This document shows positions 53,681-62,112 of a DNA stretch of 64,000 nt, in pieces. A model generated the notes under the pieces. That model made no database searches, was not told the DNA's origin, and saw nothing but the letters and a program-made list of their open reading frames with translations. This DNA comes from Stieleria varia (lineage in GTDB: Bacteria; Planctomycetota; Planctomycetia; Pirellulales; Pirellulaceae). Each line of letters starts with the position of its first letter. Positions within the stretch are counted from its first letter, which is position 1. The DNA is taken from assembly GCF_038443385.1 (NCBI RefSeq), contig NZ_CP151726.1, forward strand, positions 4,650,001 to 4,714,000, in the 5' to 3' direction. Both the position numbers and the translations under genes were made by a program.

Positions 53681-55048
53681 TCAATTGATGTGGATGTCGC
53701 TTTGACCAGCATCCGCATCGAGATCCTTCTTGAGTTCTTTGTCGAGCTCGCGGGTCAGCTCACTCTCGCTTGCTTTGCGATCTCGACGCTTCTCAACGAT
53801 GCTCTTGATTCGTTCCTCGCGCTTTCGCAATCGTCTGACGCGGCTCTTGTACTCTTCTTCACGTTCCTTTAGCCGTGCCGACCGACGCTTCAGCTTCGCG
53901 GATGCCTCCGTGTAGCGTGCCTTTCGTCGCTTGAGCTTTGCGTAGGCTCGACGAAGCTCCCCAACGGTAGGTGTCTTTCGGGTCGTCTCGGTATCTGTCG
54001 CTGGATCTGATGACGAACCGGCAACCGACTCATCGTTCCATTGAGCGAACTGTTCGCTTTCCTCGGGAAGCAGGCCACGAGCGCGACCGGCAATCCATTC
54101 TGGCGGGACGAAGATGCAATTGGCGGCGATCATCATCACGCCAAATGTCGCCATCCCGAGGAATAAGGCAATGCCACCGTGGACCGCAATTGCCATCGCC
54201 AGGACGAACGGTCGGGTGGCGCGAGGCCAGACGAGGGCGATGTAAAAGATCTCCCAGAACAACGTGATGTTGGTGAGAAACGAAACGATCGATGGGTACT
54301 TGGCTAGCCAAGTCATGTCCATGGATTGGTATTCAAAGTTGGCCACGGCATACCAGACTGCGGTTCCGTCCCACCACAAGTCACCTCGTGCTTTGGCTAA
54401 TCCGCCAAACAAATAGATGATGCAAAGGTGGATTTGCATCAAGCGGGTTCCCACCGTCGCAGAGATGCTTGGTTTCCACTGAGGAAAAATCCACTGACGC
54501 AGCCTGCTCGATCCGTCGTGAGTTCTGAAACGCTCTCTCAGCCATGCATCGACGGAAAACCGGCTGCCACAGGGTGTCAGCATCATGTACATGACGCTGT
54601 AGGTCACGATTTGATCGAGACCGAACAGAGCGCCCGTCAACCGATGGATGTACATCAATTGCAAGAACCAAGCGGCTGGCGCGGTGATTCGGGTCAAACA
54701 TCCGATCATGAACAGAAACGTCACGATGATTGTCACACCATGATGAACCCACAGCACGCCGGGCGATGAGATCCGCCACAAGTACGAACGTCCCCAGTCA
54801 TTGAGTCCGAATGCACCGTCGTGTAACTGCCGGGCAGTCTCATTATTGATCCATGCTTCTGTACCCACGAATGAGAGCAGGTCAGTTGCCAAAACGAGGT
54901 GCGCATACAAGAGCATGGCCCCCGTCACGATCCGCAAGACGCACAGGGTGTCGGGCAAAGTCGGTGTGAACCAAAATCGTTCCCAAATCGTCGCCCACAG
55001 TCGGGCGAAGCTCTTGGGCCATTCTATCAGTGCAGACGCGTTGATCAC
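53681..55048 (-). CDS. HTTM-domain membrane protein with C-terminal coiled coil
   Basis: 455 aa. The N-terminal half is an HTTM-type membrane domain (horizontally transferred transmembrane, related to vitamin K-dependent gamma-carboxylases). It shows TLCVLRIVTGAMLLYAHLVLATDLL, VLWVHHGVTIIVTFLFMIGCLTRI and QIHLCIIYLFGGLAKARGDLWWDG. After about 340 comes a Ser/Asp/Thr linker. A strongly charged coiled coil follows (LKRRKARYTEASAKLKRRSARLKEREEEY..). The gene overlaps its upstream partner by 4 bp (ATGA). Bacterial HTTM proteins are of unknown function. Its TGA stop is 4 bp from a dispersed repeat. Confidence 0.9.
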   Translation of the reverse strand: MINASALIEWPKSFARLWATIWERFWFTPTLPDTLCVLRIVTGAMLLYAHLVLATDLLSFVGTEAWINNETARQLHDGAFGLNDWGRSYLWRISSPGVLWVHHGVTIIVTFLFMIGCLTRITAPAAWFLQLMYIHRLTGALFGLDQIVTYSVMYMMLTPCGSRFSVDAWLRERFRTHDGSSRLRQWIFPQWKPSISATVGTRLMQIHLCIIYLFGGLAKARGDLWWDGTAVWYAVANFEYQSMDMTWLAKYPSIVSFLTNITLFWEIFYIALVWPRATRPFVLAMAIAVHGGIALFLGMATFGVMMIAANCIFVPPEWIAGRARGLLPEESEQFAQWNDESVAGSSSDPATDTETTRKTPTVGELRRAYAKLKRRKARYTEASAKLKRRSARLKEREEEYKSRVRRLRKREERIKSIVEKRRDRKASESELTRELDKELKKDLDADAGQSDIHIN

Positions 55049-56010
55049 TGAGCGTCTCCATTGGTCGAATCAGTCGCGTTGGTCGACTCGATCACCCCTT
55101 CAGGCTGCGTTGCCACAGCAGGCTCGGTTGCCGCAGCAGGCTCGCCCTCCGCGGATGTGTCTGTCGTGGATGTGTCTGTCGTTGGTGTGTCTGTCGTTGG
55201 TGTGTCTGTCGTTGGTGTGTCTGTCGTTGGTGCAGCGGCGCCGTTGTTTCCTGCCACCGGCGGCGCGGGGATCAATTCGGCCGGACCCACGGGCTCCAGT
55301 AGTTCGTCTGCGATCTGTTGGTCCTGCATGATGATGTACAGCCTGGGATCGCTGATCGAGATCGGAGCGTTCGCAAATTCGACGTGACCAGGAATCACAT
55401 GCTCGATGCGTCGGATTGCGACTTCCTTTCCATCGTGTTTGTTTTCCAGATGTTCGACATATGACTGTCGCACATGTTCATAACGCAAACGCGACTGGGC
55501 CCACATCTCCGCACCCAAGCGATCGATTTCGTACAGTTCCGCCGGTGGTCCTGGGGGCTGATAGACTTCGTTGAGGAACTCCGACAGCATAAAGTGTCGG
55601 TGGTACAACAGCCGAGGCCACTGAGTCTTTCGATCGGGAGAGAGTGTTTCCGAAACCACGCCGGAACTGTCCGTGACTCTTGCTTGGATCAAATGGCTTG
55701 GTCCTGGGTCAGGCGCAAAGAACGCGTAGCCGCGATTCAGATACAACATTTCGCCGTAACGACGGAACGGTTGCAGCAACGTGTCGACAAACGGGGATGG
55801 CCCCAGTGCGCCGGCCGCCTGGAATGCCAACGGCGGCAAAAACATGGCCATCAGATGAAAGATCACGAAGAACGTAACGGCTCGTTTGGCCCACTTGCCG
55901 GCTGCTGAAATTTCAGTGGCGAGGTCGTTTCCTGACGCGTTTGTTGGCCTCTGGTTTTCAGCCGGATGAACCTTGGGCGTTGAGGGTTTTCGGGGACGTT
56001 TGGATGGCAT
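55045..56010 (-). CDS. Membrane-anchored partner of the HTTM protein
   Basis: 321 aa. A disordered basic N-terminus leads to one transmembrane helix (AVTFFVIFHLMAMFLPPLAF, about 44-63). An extracytoplasmic domain follows (EMLYLNRGYAFFAPDPGPSHLIQARVTD, RLLYHRHFMLSEFLNEVYQPP). The C-terminus is low complexity with five copies of a TTDT(P/S) repeat encoded by 15-bp units (about 55160-55235). The gene is upstream of, and overlaps, the HTTM gene, a pairing that as I recall is recurrent in planctomycetes. The function is unknown; co-assembly with the HTTM protein is inferred. Confidence 0.8.
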   Translation of the reverse strand: MPSKRPRKPSTPKVHPAENQRPTNASGNDLATEISAAGKWAKRAVTFFVIFHLMAMFLPPLAFQAAGALGPSPFVDTLLQPFRRYGEMLYLNRGYAFFAPDPGPSHLIQARVTDSSGVVSETLSPDRKTQWPRLLYHRHFMLSEFLNEVYQPPGPPAELYEIDRLGAEMWAQSRLRYEHVRQSYVEHLENKHDGKEVAIRRIEHVIPGHVEFANAPISISDPRLYIIMQDQQIADELLEPVGPAELIPAPPVAGNNGAAAPTTDTPTTDTPTTDTPTTDTSTTDTSAEGEPAAATEPAVATQPEGVIESTNATDSTNGDAQ

Positions 56011-56101
56011 TTTCGCGTCGCTAAGCAGTTTGAATCACTAGCATATTACGGTAACTGGATGCGTCGCGATGTACAGTCCGGAATCGGGCCGGCGGGCGCG
56101 T

Positions 56102-56139
56102 AAAAAAACCGCTTGCCTGGGTATTCCCGAGCAAGCGGT
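56102..56139 (-). terminator. Rho-independent terminator after the TIGR03000 gene
   Basis: Read on the minus strand, accgcttgctcggg pairs with cccaggcaagcggt around the loop aata, with one small bulge region, and is followed by seven Ts (56102-56108). It lies 45 bp after the stop codon at 56184 and is the clearest terminator in the window. Confidence 0.88.
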
Positions 56140-56183
56140 GTGCGTGATGGGACAATGGGTCCCACATAGTCGATTTGAGAACG

Positions 56184-57500
56184 CTAGTTCTTGGCGATCG
56201 CCGAATCGTCAAAATCAAACTTCAGCTCATTTTCACTGCCAGCAGCGACATTGATCGTCTGCTCACGGCTGATCGTCTGACCGTTGACCTCTGCCGTTAC
56301 ACGAACGGTGTAATCGGTCCACTCTTCACCGCTCTTGAGCTGAGTCGTGCGGAACGTTCGGACGGCACCGTGGCCGCTGGTATCGTTTCCGGCCAAGTTG
56401 ACTTTCGCGTCGGCGGGAACGTGAATCTTGACGACCGTGATGACAGGTTCATCGGCAGTCGTGCTCGACGTCAGATCTTCACCGACAGGGTCGGCGTTGG
56501 CTGGTGGTTCGAAGACGATTCGCTCGGTATCACCGGGACGCAGTTTGACTTCGCGTTCATCGGTCAGATCTTTACCGTCCAGTTGGTACTCGATCTTGAC
56601 CACGTACGTGTACAGGTAACCGTCTTTCAATCCACGTGACATGAATTGACGAACGATTCCGTCGCTGGTGGTTTCGTGACCATTCACGGTGACCAACGCG
56701 TTTTCGCTGGGAACCGCAACCGTCAACAGAGCAGCGTCATCGTCCAACACAGGTTTGGATGACTCATAACGATCTGCTTCTGCAACAGCGGCTTCCGTTT
56801 CGGCCGAGATTGAATCCGATACTTCATCGCTCACCGATGCGTAGGACGGATATGACGACTCGATCACCGACGATTCATAGACGTTGGACGAATCGGCCAA
56901 CGAAACGGAATTGCTGATGACAGGTGCCGAGTAGCTGGCCAATGGTGCTGAGTAGCTATGGCTGAGTGAACCACCGCTGCTGCCACTGGGAGCATACACG
57001 GCAGGTGCAGCGTAACTGACTGGCGCCGAGTAGCTGATGCCACCGCCACTGCTGGCGGAGTAACTTGGCGCGGAAACGTAGCGAACTGCGTAGCCACCAG
57101 ATGAACCGCCACTGCTGCCACCGGATGATCCTCCCGACGATCCATGCGATGCATGGTGGGCACGAATCTTGGCAGCCAAGCGACGCAGAGGCCCGACGTG
57201 ACCGCCGGATGATCCTCCACTGGAACCGCCACTGCTGGCGTAGGATGCGACGTAACCGCCCGAGGAGCCCAGGCTGCCGCCGGATGAGCCGCTGCTCATC
57301 GCTGCACGGCGGGCGCGATGAGCGGCGAACAATCCCCCGCCACTGCTGCCACCGCTGCTGCCACCGACGATCCCGCCGCTACTGCCGTAGCCACCGCTAC
57401 TGCCGTAACCGCCAGAGGATCCACCGGCCTGCGTGAAATTGGAGTGACTTGTCATCGCGACCACGATGGACGCGCAAGCCAGCAAACGGAAATACCTCAT
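56184..57500 (-). CDS. TIGR03000-domain secreted protein with SSGG repeats
   Basis: 438 aa from the ATG at 57500, which has ggagggag ten bases upstream; the longer reading from 57533 is rejected. A signal peptide (LLACASIVVAMTSHSNFTQA) is followed by a long SSGG/SGGY repeat region (about 30-200). Next is a Ser/Tyr/Ala linker, then two TIGR03000-type beta domains: LTVAVPSENALVTVNGHETTSDGIVRQFMSRGL and VVKIHVPADAKVNLAGNDTSGHGAVRTF. TIGR03000 is a planctomycete-specific domain of unknown role. The domain copies are about 75 residues. A surface or matrix role is inferred from composition. Confidence 0.9.
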   Translation of the reverse strand: MRYFRLLACASIVVAMTSHSNFTQAGGSSGGYGSSGGYGSSGGIVGGSSGGSSGGGLFAAHRARRAAMSSGSSGGSLGSSGGYVASYASSGGSSGGSSGGHVGPLRRLAAKIRAHHASHGSSGGSSGGSSGGSSGGYAVRYVSAPSYSASSGGGISYSAPVSYAAPAVYAPSGSSGGSLSHSYSAPLASYSAPVISNSVSLADSSNVYESSVIESSYPSYASVSDEVSDSISAETEAAVAEADRYESSKPVLDDDAALLTVAVPSENALVTVNGHETTSDGIVRQFMSRGLKDGYLYTYVVKIEYQLDGKDLTDEREVKLRPGDTERIVFEPPANADPVGEDLTSSTTADEPVITVVKIHVPADAKVNLAGNDTSGHGAVRTFRTTQLKSGEEWTDYTVRVTAEVNGQTISREQTINVAAGSENELKFDFDDSAIAKN

Positions 57501-57533
57501 TGATGCAAAACTCCCTCCGATAAAATCCAACAA

Positions 57534-57836
57534 ACACCGGCCAACGTGGGCGGCACAGACTTGCGTAGGATAACGGTCTGATTGCGCCGATCAAGCAGAT
57601 ACGGCAAATTTTGCGCAACAGGCAGCTTGGGAAACATGTGTGTTTTACTGCTTGAGGCGTTTTTCGTGCCCTTCTGGCACACTGGGAGCAAACGGGCCAG
57701 ATGAGCTAGGGGACGCCTCGTCAATAGAAGGCGAAATGGGTTGGGTCAGAAATCCTGTGCGAAAGGAATTCAGGCGAATCCCACTACCAGGTGCGCCGGC
57801 GAATGAAGCATCGATCCCGCAGCACGAGGCCGAGGC
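57534..57836. other. Intergenic region with dispersed repeat near copy
   Basis: About 300 bp between two minus-strand genes. It contains ggaattcaggcgaatccc (57765-57782), an inverse near copy of the 19-bp dispersed word. The part close to 57534 probably holds the promoter of the TIGR03000 gene. No gene was seen. Confidence 0.5.
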
Positions 57837-59090
57837 TCATTTCACCGGTTCGATCTTCACGTCATCGAAATCTGCTTGTCCGGTGGCCCCAAAGAGCCCG
57901 ATCCGCAGGATGGCTTCGTGTGTCGTGGGCGGGATTCGGATCAGCCGGCTGGAGGGACGCCAATCGCGGGTTCCGCGAAACGGGCCGAGCCAAAAGGTGC
58001 CGAGATCTTGTCGGGTTTCGTTGTAAAGGCTGATCGCGACCATCGGCAAAGCGTCTGGGGTGGGGCCTTTTTCCACGTTGACCGTCCTGACTTGCCCGCT
58101 GAGCCGAATCATCGAGATTTCGCGTCCGTCGATCGCGATGCCTTGCAGGAGGTGAGAATTCCGTCCCGGCGTGATGTTCTCGAACCGGGCAAAATGTTTT
58201 CCTTGGCCCCTGTCGTTGGACGTTGCTGTCACCTGCCGGACTTGTCGACCGTAGTACCAACCGGGAACGACGTCGACCATCTCGCCGTCGCCTTCTTCGG
58301 CCATTTGCTCGAAGTCGCCGTTGATGACTTGGGGGTTCTTAGGATCCGGCTGCAACTGACGCGAGTCCTCTGCTTCGCCGGTCATCGGGACGAACAGAGT
58401 CGGACGCAAGGGTTGCCGTTCCAGCTTTCCGTCTTTCTTGATCATCCGGTACATGGTCTGCTGGTAACGCTCGCCGACCGGGATGATCATCATACCGCCT
58501 TCACGGAGTTGGTCGATCAGCGGTTGCGGTACTGATTCAGGGCTGCACGTGACGATGATCTTGTCAAAGGGTGCCGCATTGGGCCAACCAAGGAATCCAT
58601 CACCGACACGCGTGGAGACATTCTCATAATCAAGTTTTGCGAGCACATCCGCAGCACGCTCGCCCAGTTCCGGGACGATCTCGATCGTGTAAACATGCTC
58701 TACCAGCGGGCTCAGCACGGCGGCTTGATAGCCACTGCCGGTTCCGATCTCGAGCACTTTGTCGGTCGTCTCAGGCTGCAAAGCCTCCGTCATCATCGCG
58801 ACGATGAAGGGGCTACTGATGGTTTGCGAGTGGCCGATCGGCAGTGCCATGTCATAGTACGCGCGTCGGCGTTCCGATGCGGGAACGAATTCGTGTCGAG
58901 GTGTGCTGCGGATGGCTTCCAGGACACGGCTATCGGTCACTCCGGCCGTGGCGATCCGTTCTTGCACCAACTGATCACGCAATTGAGCGTACGGATCATC
59001 GGCACGGGATTCTCCGGGAATGAAAATCAATGAAGGCATGAGCAGCAGAGCCGTTGAGAACAAGCGGAAATAGAGAACGGATAAATTCAT
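57837..59090 (-). CDS. Secreted isoaspartyl O-methyltransferase-like protein with C-terminal beta domain
   Basis: 417 aa from the ATG at 59090, chosen because it directly precedes a signal peptide (MNLSVLYFRLFSTALLLMPSLIFI..ESRA). Residues about 35-240 are a complete PCMT fold: VLEAIRSTPRHEFVP, SQTISSPFIVAMMTEAL, motif I VLEIGTGSGYQAAVLS and FDKIIVTCSPESVPQPLI. About 175 further residues (VINGDFEQ..., VPGWYYGRQV, ILRIGLFGATGQADFDDVKIE) look like a carbohydrate-binding-type beta-sandwich. PCMT normally repairs L-isoaspartyl residues in the cytoplasm with SAM. Export plus an added domain is unusual, and SAM supply outside the cytoplasm is a problem. Confidence 0.88.
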   Translation of the reverse strand: MNLSVLYFRLFSTALLLMPSLIFIPGESRADDPYAQLRDQLVQERIATAGVTDSRVLEAIRSTPRHEFVPASERRRAYYDMALPIGHSQTISSPFIVAMMTEALQPETTDKVLEIGTGSGYQAAVLSPLVEHVYTIEIVPELGERAADVLAKLDYENVSTRVGDGFLGWPNAAPFDKIIVTCSPESVPQPLIDQLREGGMMIIPVGERYQQTMYRMIKKDGKLERQPLRPTLFVPMTGEAEDSRQLQPDPKNPQVINGDFEQMAEEGDGEMVDVVPGWYYGRQVRQVTATSNDRGQGKHFARFENITPGRNSHLLQGIAIDGREISMIRLSGQVRTVNVEKGPTPDALPMVAISLYNETRQDLGTFWLGPFRGTRDWRPSSRLIRIPPTTHEAILRIGLFGATGQADFDDVKIEPVK

Positions 59091-59167
59091 CACGAATGCA
59101 GCCCGGGAACGAGTTCGAAGCATCGAATGGTTAGAGCGTTTCGGCGTGGTGGTCAGCGTGGTGGATT

Positions 59168-59953
59168 TCAGAAGACCGGTTTGACCGCGCGTGTTGCCAT
59201 GAAGGTCGCGATCTTGTCGGACAGCGGATCGTCGCCTCCCCAGCGGTCTTCCATCATATCTGTCAATTGTAGGCCCGCATCCAATTGGCCGCCGATCAAG
59301 TCGCTGAGCGAATGGCCAAAATCGATCGGACGCTCCGGTCCCAATGTTTCCTCACGCTGGTCATCCGGCAAATCCAAATCGCTGTACGGGATGGAAAATC
59401 GCACGACGAGCTGGCCTCGCTGCATTTTGGCTTGGTCAAAGAGATAGTTCACCGGCTGAATCAGACCGGCCAACAAAGCCCCCCCGGACTTCAGCACTCG
59501 GGCAGCTTGTTGCCAAACGACTCGAGCATCGGGACAGAAATTGACTGAGCATGGATTAACGATCAAATCGAATTGCTCGTTGCCAAGGACACTTAGATTC
59601 GCCATGTCGGCTTGGACGGTGGTCAGAGCCAGCGAATGTTTGTCGGCCAACCGTCGATCGATTGCCAATTGCGATTCACTGAAATCCACCACTGTGACTT
59701 GAGCGCCCGCAGCAGCCAACAAGGGTGCCTGATGACCGCCGCCGGCAGCCAAGCACAGGACCTGACGTCCCATGATGTCACCAATCCACTGTCGGGGAAT
59801 GGATTTGCAGGCCGTCAAACGTAAATCAAAATCGCCGTCGCGTGCGCGCTCAATGGCTTCGTCCGAAACGTGTTCAAACCAGCGATGGCGGCTGGTCGCG
59901 ATGTTGTCCCAAGCGATACGATTGAATTCAGTCGGCTCCACAGGCGTACTCAT
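59168..59953 (-). CDS. Class I SAM-dependent methyltransferase
   Basis: 261 aa from the ATG at 59953, which overlaps the stop of the upstream zinc-ribbon gene as ATGA. Motif I is VLCLAAGGGHQAPLLAAAGAQVTVVDFS, motif II region FDLIVNPCSVNFCPD, then VLKSGGALLAGL. This is a methyltransf_11/25-type fold. The N-terminal FNRIAWDNIATSRHRWFEHVSDEAI is typical of small-molecule methyltransferases. The substrate is unknown. It is coupled to a small zinc-ribbon protein gene upstream, which may be accidental. Confidence 0.9.
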   Translation of the reverse strand: MSTPVEPTEFNRIAWDNIATSRHRWFEHVSDEAIERARDGDFDLRLTACKSIPRQWIGDIMGRQVLCLAAGGGHQAPLLAAAGAQVTVVDFSESQLAIDRRLADKHSLALTTVQADMANLSVLGNEQFDLIVNPCSVNFCPDARVVWQQAARVLKSGGALLAGLIQPVNYLFDQAKMQRGQLVVRFSIPYSDLDLPDDQREETLGPERPIDFGHSLSDLIGGQLDAGLQLTDMMEDRWGGDDPLSDKIATFMATRAVKPVF

Positions 59954-60216
59954 CTCTTGATCAGCATCAGACGACAATGGCCGCAGAAGTGAGCGGGAAC
60001 GCGAAAGCCGAATCCAGACTTGGAGTTCGCGATTTTTCTGCCTCCGGTCAAGAAGGTTTGAACTGGGTTGTCAGAATACGAACGCCACCTGATCGCTGCG
60101 GATGACGACAAGTCACCGTCGTCCATTTGTTGTCCACACTGGGGACAAGGGACGAAAGACTGCTCCGGTAACACAGTTGGTGGGGCGTAGGGTGAATTTT
60201 GATTCTCGTGATTCAT
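59950..60216 (-). CDS. DUF6487-like small zinc-ribbon protein
   Basis: 88 aa. Two CxxC pairs are present: CPQC (C24, C27) and CGHC (C78, C81). Between them lie MDDGDLSSSAAIRWRS and a basic stretch. This CP.CG..M..G....W pattern resembles the DUF6487/PF20097 zinc-ribbon family that is frequent in planctomycetes. The function is unknown. It is translationally coupled to the methyltransferase. Confidence 0.8.
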   Translation of the reverse strand: MNHENQNSPYAPPTVLPEQSFVPCPQCGQQMDDGDLSSSAAIRWRSYSDNPVQTFLTGGRKIANSKSGFGFRVPAHFCGHCRLMLIKR

Positions 60217-60283
60217 TGCACATCGACCATTTCTTTTGATTCACTCGCCACCAAAAACGCACTCGCCTTGAAGTGAATTTTTA

Positions 60284-60586
60284 TCACTGAAAGGTTGTGA
60301 TAGGCATGACGAAAATCTTTCCGTCACCGATGCGACCACTGCGTGCCACTGCGTTGATCTTTTCCAGCGTTTCCTCAAGACGAGAATCATCGACCCACAT
60401 GGTGATCTCGACCTTCGGCACGAAGGCTTCGGAGTACTCTGTCTCTTGGTACTCGTCCAAGTAGGTCTTTTGCCTGCCGTAGCCTTTGACTTCCGTCACC
60501 GTCAGTGCCTCCAACGGAGCGCGACGCAGGGCAGCGAGAACGTTCTCCGCGAGATGCGGTCTGACGACGGTGATAATTTGTTTCAT
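60284..60586 (-). CDS. P-II-type nitrogen regulatory protein
   Basis: 100 aa, shorter than the usual 112. MKQIITVVRPHLAENVLAAL, VTEVKGYGRQKTYLDEYQ and FVPKVEITMWVDDSRLEETLEKINAVARSGRIGDGKIFVM fit GlnB/GlnK. The T-loop keeps Tyr51, the uridylylation site of enteric P-II, but the loop sequence (TYLDEYQETEYSEAF) is unusual. The C-terminus ends right after IFVMPI and lacks the terminal helix region. P-II senses 2-oxoglutarate and ATP/ADP. No amtB or glnA gene is adjacent; the nearest transporter is NRAMP-like and divergent. Confidence 0.9.
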   Translation of the reverse strand: MKQIITVVRPHLAENVLAALRRAPLEALTVTEVKGYGRQKTYLDEYQETEYSEAFVPKVEITMWVDDSRLEETLEKINAVARSGRIGDGKIFVMPITTFQ

Positions 60587-60746
60587 TTTTGGCAGACATG
60601 GATGGAGGACGCTGCGGTCAAGGATAACGGCTGCGAAAACGAATCACCAGTGCGTGGCAACGCCGTGCCGCCGATCGCATACAATTCTGCGGACTCGATG
60701 AAGTTTTCGCCCCCGCCGCCCTGTTCCCGAGCGTCCTGTTCCCACC

Positions 60747-62078
60747 ATGCCCGACCCGTATTCCTCGCCTGACCCGGTTGCCGACGAAGTCGATCCGTCA
60801 TCCGATGCTGCCGCCCCTGGACTCTTGACGCGACTGCGACGCATCGGACCGGCGATCATCGTCGCGGCGGTCGTTTTGGGCCCCGGCAGCATCGTCAGTG
60901 CCAGTCGTGTGGGATGTCAGTATGGCTACGACTTGCTGTGGCTGGTGCCCTTGGCTGGTTTGTTGATGACCGCGATGACGATCGCAGCCATGGCCAACGG
61001 CGCATTGCATCCCGAGACTCCTTGCTCGGCCGTTGCCAAGCGTTTCGGCAGACCGGCGGCTTGGATGGTCGGTGGTTCGATGCTGGTCGCGGTCACGATG
61101 TTTCAAGCGTCCAACAACAATGCGATGTTGATGGCGGTGGAAGGATTCACGCGGACACCCGGCACCGCCGCCGAGCCGCATTCGGTGATCGTTCGCGTGG
61201 GGATTCCCTTGCTGTTGAACCTTGGCATCATCGCGATGCTGATTCTGGGCAAACGCAACCTGTATCGTTGGATTGAGTCCGCCATGGCATTGCTCGTCGC
61301 AGCCATGGTACTCGCCTTCGCCGCAAACATGCTGGCCGCCACGCCGTCGCCGATGGCAGTGGCTCGCGGGTTGGTCCCCAAAATGCCGAACACCGAGTTT
61401 GGCGGCGCAGTGGCTTGGTTGACCGCCGGTGCAATGGTCGCGACGACGTTCTCCGTCGCTGGAGCCTTTTACCAGTCGTATCAGGTACGCGAGAAAGGAT
61501 GGGGGCGAAACGATTTGTCGACCGGTGTGACCGACTCTGTCGTTGGTATCGCGACCTTGGCATTGATCACGATGATGATTCTGATCACGGGCGCTGCCGC
61601 GTTGGGCGGTCGTGTGAAACCGAGCGAATTGACCGACGCTGCAGCGGTCGCACAAGCACTTGAGCCGATGTTCGGCCGGATGGCTCAGTACGTGTTTGCC
61701 GCCGGAGTCTTTGCCGGCGCGATCAGTTCGTTTGTGGTCAACGCATTGATCGGAGGGGTCGTGTTTGCCGATTCGATCAACATCGGCAGCAAGATGTCAC
61801 AGCCCGGTGTCAGAAATTCCACCATCGGCGTCTTGATGTTGGGATGGCTGGTGGCAGCCGTCGCGATTTGGACGGAAACACCGCTGGCGGATTTCATCAT
61901 CATTGCCCAATCGCTAACCGTTCTCGCCTTTCCAATTCTGGCCGCGACGGTGATTTGGCAGTATCACCAGGTTGATCGCAGCCGCTTGCCGGGATGGGTA
62001 TTGCCCGCATGCTGGCTTGGGCTGCTGGTCGCAGTTGGATTGTCGATCCGAACGGTTGCGAAATTGGTCGGTGGTTGA
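60747..62078 (+). CDS. NRAMP-like transporter lacking the DPGN motif
   Basis: 443 aa with about eleven transmembrane helices. The TM1 segment reads GPAIIVAAVVLGPGSIVSASRVG (GPGS at 45-48), where canonical metal-transporting Nramps have DPGN with metal ligands Asp and Asn. TM6 reads MVATTFSVAGAFYQSYQVREKGWG, also without the usual Met metal ligand pattern. It is thus an Nramp-family protein with a rebuilt ion site; Mg or another substrate is possible. It is divergent from the P-II gene across 160 bp and followed by a repeat patch. Confidence 0.87.
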   Translation: MPDPYSSPDPVADEVDPSSDAAAPGLLTRLRRIGPAIIVAAVVLGPGSIVSASRVGCQYGYDLLWLVPLAGLLMTAMTIAAMANGALHPETPCSAVAKRFGRPAAWMVGGSMLVAVTMFQASNNNAMLMAVEGFTRTPGTAAEPHSVIVRVGIPLLLNLGIIAMLILGKRNLYRWIESAMALLVAAMVLAFAANMLAATPSPMAVARGLVPKMPNTEFGGAVAWLTAGAMVATTFSVAGAFYQSYQVREKGWGRNDLSTGVTDSVVGIATLALITMMILITGAAALGGRVKPSELTDAAAVAQALEPMFGRMAQYVFAAGVFAGAISSFVVNALIGGVVFADSINIGSKMSQPGVRNSTIGVLMLGWLVAAVAIWTETPLADFIIIAQSLTVLAFPILAATVIWQYHQVDRSRLPGWVLPACWLGLLVAVGLSIRTVAKLVGG

Positions 62079-62112
62079 TGACGGCTGGATACGCCGTTAC
62101 CCACTTGGAAAG

